From contig JAKTTS010000065.1 in the NCBI GenBank assembly GCA_030560485.1, positions 1-44,195 on the forward strand: 44,195 bases of DNA, read 5' to 3'. Shown here one piece after another: positions 39,887 to 44,195 of this stretch. The notes beneath the pieces are model-generated. The model made no database searches and was not told the DNA's origin. It saw nothing but the letters and a program-made list of their open reading frames with translations. Position numbers and translations under genes: made by a program. Position 1 is the stretch's first letter, and every line of letters begins with the position of its first letter. The stretch comes from Ascoidea tarda (nom. inval.). Its lineage: Eukaryota > Ascomycota > Saccharomycetes > Ascoideales > Ascoideaceae.

Positions 39887-41124
39887 TCAAAGGACCCATG
39901 CTTTAAAACATTTCGATGGCAGAGAAGTTAATTTTTCGACATTTTTCAAGTAATTTAAATTAAAAGTTTTTTTCTTATCCAAGTTTGAAACTAATGACTG
40001 CCCCATACTTAGATCCAGAACTAAATACATGGAGGTGATTTTATTTTCAGTTAAATCTAAGAAAGTTGAGTAACAGTTATTTTCAATTGTTTTTACCTTA
40101 TTATGAGATAAATATAGATCTTTTAACTTTAGCAAATTTGAAAGCTTTTCAATTTTACGAACCTTGTTGTAATTTAGATACAAGCATTCTAATTGAGTTA
40201 AATGCAGCAAATTTTCAATTTGAATAATATTATTATCAGAAATATTTAGCGTTTTTAAATTAATCAAACATGACAAGTTCTCAATTTTTCGAATATTGTT
40301 GAAACTTATATCCAACTCGGATAAGCTAATCAATTTGGATAGTTTTTCAATTTTTTTAATCTCATTAACACCTAATTTAAAACTGACAAATTTGGTAGTG
40401 CTGATAAATTGCCAATTTTATTTATTTGATTATAAGATAAATCCAAATATCTTAAATTGACCACATTTTCAAATAGATTGGTCATTTCCGATATTTTGCT
40501 ATAACATAACTTTAAGCTTTTCAATTTTTTTAAACCAGACAATGAACTAATTTTATTCTTTCCATTTTGAAATATATTCAAACCTCCAGAGTGTGTCACA
40601 TCATTCTCCTCATCATCACTATAAGGAATGGGACAATATGCTTTACATTCAAATGTAAATCTTATTAACGAATGTGCATTTTTCAGCCAGAATAATCTAA
40701 ATATGTTATTTAGAACTCGATCATCAAGTTTTTTATAGCAATCGGAAATTTCGAACGAGATTGTCTTTATTTTTTTTCCCGTCAGGATGGTTTTTTCAAA
40801 ATATGGATCTTCAATTGATTTATAGCTGATACAATAGAACAGCTCATTTAAATGATTTAAAAATTGAGACTTGAACAAAAAGAAATCGCAGAAACGAATG
40901 TATAACTCGTCTTCAGTGCATCCATAATTCCAACTATGATCGTTCAAAGAACTCGTGAAATGAACTGACTGAAATATTATCGACAGAGCAATGTCCTTTA
41001 TAATCTCAGAATCATGTAGTGTAAACAACCAAAGTTTGTCAAATGGAAGATAGAACAATATAGTTTCAATGAGACTAAATGGCAATCCAAATAAGTCTTT
41101 TCTAGTAACAGAAGATTTTGACAT
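39887..41124 (-). pseudogene. F-box/leucine-rich-repeat protein with a -1 frame change
   Basis: The first frame (ATG at 41124) has an F-box-like start (LPFSLIETILFYLPFDKLW), then leucine-rich repeats from about 195, and meets TAG at 40374-40372. The -1 frame continues at once, giving ALPNLSVLN followed by LGVNEIKKIEKLS with perfect 22-residue repeat register. Further repeats run to about 40080 (for example LDISFNNIRKIENLS, LNISDNNIIQIE and LYLNYNKVRKIEKLS), ending at 39887. The joined product would be about 412 residues. F-box LRR proteins usually select substrates for SCF ubiquitin ligases. The junction is a slippery T TTA AAT heptamer, so it may be a programmed shift, a recent single-base deletion or a sequencing error. 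I do not know the exact orthologue. Confidence 0.75.
40375..40381 (-). promoter_or_regulatory. candidate -1 ribosomal frameshift site (T TTA AAT before TAG)
   Basis: On the minus strand the zero-frame codons are GTT TTA AAT TAG. This matches the X XXY YYZ rule with X=T, Y=A, Z=T. After a -1 slip the next codons are TTA GGT GTT, giving Leu-Gly-Val, which continues the leucine-rich repeat exactly. I see no obvious strong downstream stem or pseudoknot in the AT-rich sequence that follows. Confidence 0.4.
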
Positions 41125-41479
41125 TATTAAGACAGAGCTTTATTCGCTAGCTGTTTTCACCGCCAAAAGATCCAACAACACAAGCAGCATTTTCAATATT
41201 TATATAGTTCTAGAATTATCTTCAAAACAGTTCCACCAGACGAACAATTTTCACCCATCAGTGGTAAATTTTTTTTTTTATTTTCAATGCAGAATTTTGG
41301 CATCCACTGCTGTGGGGGCTATATGCGGAGTCGCGCATCTCATGCATTTTTTTTTGAAATTTTTTTTTTTTTTTGGGATAAGATTGAAATTTTCAAGGTA
41401 GATGTTATTTAGAGAATAATTCATAATTTGCAATTTATAATTCGTTTGTAAAGTGTTGTTAATATTTTGTATATTATAA
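41125..41479. promoter_or_regulatory. divergent promoter LRR gene/ENP2 with PAC-like and RRPE-like motifs
   Basis: CATCTCATGC near 41336-41345 matches eight bases of an inverted PAC element. TGAAATTTTTTTT near 41355 and TGAAATTTTC near 41385 resemble RRPE. Both motif types are expected at ribosome-biogenesis genes such as ENP2. Confidence 0.45.
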
Positions 41480-43633
41480 ATGGTGCTCAAATCAACATCG
41501 GCTAATAACGTTTCAGTTTATCAAGTTAGTGGATCAAATGTATCAAGATCCTTACCTGATTGGATTGCTAAAAAGCGTAAAAGATCACTTAAAAATGATA
41601 TCGAGTACCAAAATCGAATAGAATTAATCCAAGATTTTGAATTCAGCGAGGCCTCAAACAAAATCAAGATTACTCCCGATGGTCAATTTGTAATGGTGAC
41701 AGGAACATATAAACCTCAAATCCATGTTTATGATTTCCAAAATTTATCATTGAAATTTGAAAGACATACTGATTGTGAAAATATCAATTTTATATTGTTG
41801 TCAAACGACTGGACCAAATCTGTTCACTTACAAAACGACAGGTCAATCCAATTTCATAACAAAGGTGGTATACATTATACAACAAGGATACCTAAGTTTG
41901 GAAGAGATTTATGCTACAATGAAATCAATTGCGATTTGTATCTTGCAGCGAGTGGAAATGAATTGTACAGATTGAATTTGGACCAAGGAAGGTTTTTGCA
42001 GCCATTTCAGTTGGAGACAGATAAAGGAGCAAACTGTATTGATAGAAATGAGTTGCATGGGCTAATCTCAGTTGGGTTAGAGAATAACAGCGTTGAATTT
42101 TGGGATCCGAGATCTAGAAAAAAGGCGTCAACATTGTATTTACCAGAAGAAAATATTGAGGTGACAGCATTAAAATTTCGAAACGATGGGTTTAATTTTT
42201 CAGTTGGAACGTCTAGTGGGATTAGTTATTTGTATGATTTAAGAAGTGCAATACCATATAATACAAAGGATCATGGGTATGGGTTTGCAATCAAGAAGTT
42301 TATATGGTTGAACAAAACCAAGAATAATGAGGATAACGAGAATAATATTGTTGTTACGGATAAGAGAATTGCCAAAATATGGAACAAAGATAGTGGGAAG
42401 TTGGTTGCTTCAATGGAGCCAAGTACAGATATTAATGATATAGAGTATGTTAAGGATTCCGGAATGTTTTTCATGGCCAATGAAGGAATAGCGATGCATA
42501 CGTACTATATACCAAATTTGGGACCAGCACCTAAATGGTGTTCGTTTTTGGATAATGTTACAGAGGAGTTGGAAGAAAAACCCACTGATACAGTTTACTC
42601 TAATTATAAGTTTATTACAATAAAAGAAGTGAAAGATTTGAATTTGGCACATTTAATTGGGTCGAAGGTATTGCGGTCTTATATGCATGGATTTTTCATT
42701 AACAGTGAGTTATTCGATAAAGTGAATTTGATCAGCCAAAACTCTAGACAAAGCATTCAGGATGTTAAACGCAAGGAGGTTAATAAAAGAATTGATAAGG
42801 AAAGAGAATCTAGAATCAAGAGCAGTCTTAGCAATGGTGTTAACAGTGGTCACAAGAACATCAAGGTCAATAAGGAATTGGTGAGCAAGTTAAATGATAA
42901 GAAACACGGGAAAAGAGTTATTGAAGACATTGTTGCAGATGATAGATTTAAGGATATGTTTGAAGATCCTGAGTATCAAATCGATGAGGAGTCCTTTGAG
43001 TATAAGCAATTGAACCCAACAAAGTCGACAAAAGACAAAAGCGAGGTTCAAAACAGACCAAGAGGATTAACAGCAGCAGAGGAATCGGACGAAGAAAGAA
43101 TGAACTCTAGATATGACGGAGAGTCATCTGATGAAGAAGAAAAGGAGGAAGAAAAAGAGGATGAAAGCGATGAAGAAGATGGAGATATTGAAGACGATGG
43201 GGAAGATTCTGAAAGAGAAAGAGAGTTGGAGGAATTGAGAGCAAAAGAAGTAAAACACCAGAAACAGATGGACAAACTAAGACGTAAAAAAGAGGCCCAA
43301 GAGAAGAGCGAGAGATTTATTCAATCGTTGACGTCGTCTGCATCGACCAACAAGACACTAAGCAACTTCATCACTGAAGAGAGCGAGCCAGTGTCGTTGG
43401 GGGAAAAATTGAGAAACCACGAACGAATGGAACAGGATAAGAGAAGTGCCAACAAGAACATCAAGTACCATCGTCTGGCCAAGGGAGAAGTGGAAATGAC
43501 ATTTATCCCCCAAAGAAGCAAAAAGGGCAATGGCAGAATCAAAAAAGCAGTGGACGAGAAAGCTGGTGGAAGAAGCAAGCAACGATACGAGGGCAGACGA
43601 AGTGCTGGTCGAAATCAGTTTCGTGGAATGTAG
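41480..43633 (+). CDS. ENP2: Enp2/NOL10, small-subunit processome protein
   Basis: At 717 residues this matches yeast Enp2 (707). The start is MVLKSTSANNVSVYQVSG, then LPDWIAKKRKRSLKNDIEYQ, both family hallmarks. A WD-repeat propeller occupies about 50-350 (for example ITPDGQFVMVTGTYKPQIHV, HGLISVGLENNSVEFWDPRS and FSVGTSSGISYLYDLRSA). Conserved GPAPKWCSFLDNVTEEL and YKFITIKEVKDLNLAHLIG follow near 355-395. The NUC153-like block DDRFKDMFEDPEYQIDEES lies near 495, then an acidic tract at 550-580 and a basic C-terminus. Enp2 is nucleolar and needed for early cleavages of pre-18S rRNA with the U3 particle. Confidence 0.94.
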   Translation: MVLKSTSANNVSVYQVSGSNVSRSLPDWIAKKRKRSLKNDIEYQNRIELIQDFEFSEASNKIKITPDGQFVMVTGTYKPQIHVYDFQNLSLKFERHTDCENINFILLSNDWTKSVHLQNDRSIQFHNKGGIHYTTRIPKFGRDLCYNEINCDLYLAASGNELYRLNLDQGRFLQPFQLETDKGANCIDRNELHGLISVGLENNSVEFWDPRSRKKASTLYLPEENIEVTALKFRNDGFNFSVGTSSGISYLYDLRSAIPYNTKDHGYGFAIKKFIWLNKTKNNEDNENNIVVTDKRIAKIWNKDSGKLVASMEPSTDINDIEYVKDSGMFFMANEGIAMHTYYIPNLGPAPKWCSFLDNVTEELEEKPTDTVYSNYKFITIKEVKDLNLAHLIGSKVLRSYMHGFFINSELFDKVNLISQNSRQSIQDVKRKEVNKRIDKERESRIKSSLSNGVNSGHKNIKVNKELVSKLNDKKHGKRVIEDIVADDRFKDMFEDPEYQIDEESFEYKQLNPTKSTKDKSEVQNRPRGLTAAEESDEERMNSRYDGESSDEEEKEEEKEDESDEEDGDIEDDGEDSERERELEELRAKEVKHQKQMDKLRRKKEAQEKSERFIQSLTSSASTNKTLSNFITEESEPVSLGEKLRNHERMEQDKRSANKNIKYHRLAKGEVEMTFIPQRSKKGNGRIKKAVDEKAGGRSKQRYEGRRSAGRNQFRGM

Positions 43634-44195
43634 TAGGAGGTGTGAAAGGCAGTGCTGCATTTCCCACCCATCACATCTCCATTTGCATTTACACTTGCCC
43701 ATTGCTGTCTGGTTGGTAACGAGCAGAGCTTCCACCACAGGCCAGAAAGACCCAAATGCAGCCATTCCAGTAACTCGAGCCAGAGCAGAGCCTTTCGCAC
43801 TGGCCTGGCACAGCTCGTTGCAAGAACTGCTACCACTCTGGGCATCTCTCCAATTCTCTAGCATCCACTGCTTTCTTTCACACTTCTCTCAGCTATTTTC
43901 GTTGAGAAGGGAAATCAAAGAAATTCCTGGAAAAAACAGACCCACAGCGCTGGCGCAACGCAAATCAGAAACCACCGTGACGGTCCTGCGCTGTTTATAC
44001 GAAAGACACGTGCATATTTCGCTTAGTATATGCAGAACACTGTGCAGAAGCTACACATAAGCTGCGCTGTAACTCAATTTCAGACGTACTTGTGTGTGTA
44101 TTCATGCGTGTGTATGTGTATTATACATCCTGTCGCAGCAGAATTTCACTGGTTTTGTTTACCTTCAACTTATTTATTTATTTACTTTTTGTACT
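43634..44195. other. right-edge intergenic region
   Basis: GC-richer than most spacers here. It contains CACGTG at 44007-44012 and TG-rich sequence near 44090-44120, in keeping with the promoter of a gene beyond the window. Overlapping open frames occur on both strands (plus 43530-44060 and minus 43358-43864), but they start inside or across ENP2 and show no recognisable domain; higher GC alone lowers stop frequency. No gene is called. Confidence 0.5.

Noticed and set aside
1-44195. Transposons, LTR or virus-derived elements
   Set aside because: I saw no reverse transcriptase, integrase, transposase or capsid-like sequence and no paired terminal repeats.

Overview
The window looks like about 44 kb of nuclear chromosome from an AT-rich budding yeast (Saccharomycotina). 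It holds single-copy housekeeping genes about 2.5 kb apart on both strands with short intergenic gaps. The coding regions carry many Asn/Ser/Asp-rich stretches, and the few introns have yeast-type signals (GTATGT-like donors, CTAAC or CTAAT branch points). I see no rRNA, tRNA, transposon, viral element or CRISPR array. The species and its decoding of CTG cannot be settled from this window.

Layout, left to right. Positions 1-77 may be the tail of a gene entering from the left. NSE1 (-) and BRE2 (+) diverge. ADE6 (-) follows and diverges from a PUF-domain gene (+). Next come a long Ser/Asn-rich, possibly eisosomal gene (+), RPL32 (-), the Mediator gene MED19/ROX3 (+, one intron), and the giant lipid-transfer gene FMP27/HOB (-, about 9.7 kb). 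Then an unidentified gene (+), proteasome ATPase RPT4 (-) and centrin CDC31 (+). GPI3/SPT14 (+) is intron-containing and its reading frame is interrupted. GCD1 (-), MRPL40 (+), CSL4 (-), a TatD-type DNase (+), an F-box/leucine-rich-repeat gene whose frame is broken by one base (-), and ENP2 (+) complete the window.

The genes are not one pathway or operon. They cover chromatin and DNA repair (BRE2, NSE1), purine synthesis (ADE6), RNA binding and decay (PUF, CSL4), translation and ribosome assembly (RPL32, GCD1, MRPL40, ENP2), transcription (MED19), protein turnover (RPT4), spindle pole duplication (CDC31), GPI-anchor synthesis (GPI3) and lipid transport (FMP27).

The most interesting signals are breaks in otherwise conserved host genes. 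The leucine-rich-repeat gene changes frame by -1 exactly at a canonical slippery heptamer (T TTA AAT) that is followed at once by a zero-frame stop, and the shifted frame keeps the 22-residue repeat register. GPI3 has two in-frame TAA codons. Both fall inside one 240-nt, in-frame, intron-like segment, but that segment holds conserved enzyme sequence. The PUF gene contains a 60-nt in-frame intron candidate with no stop codon. The 1.37-kb gap between the convergent genes MRPL40 and CSL4 is unusually long and unexplained.
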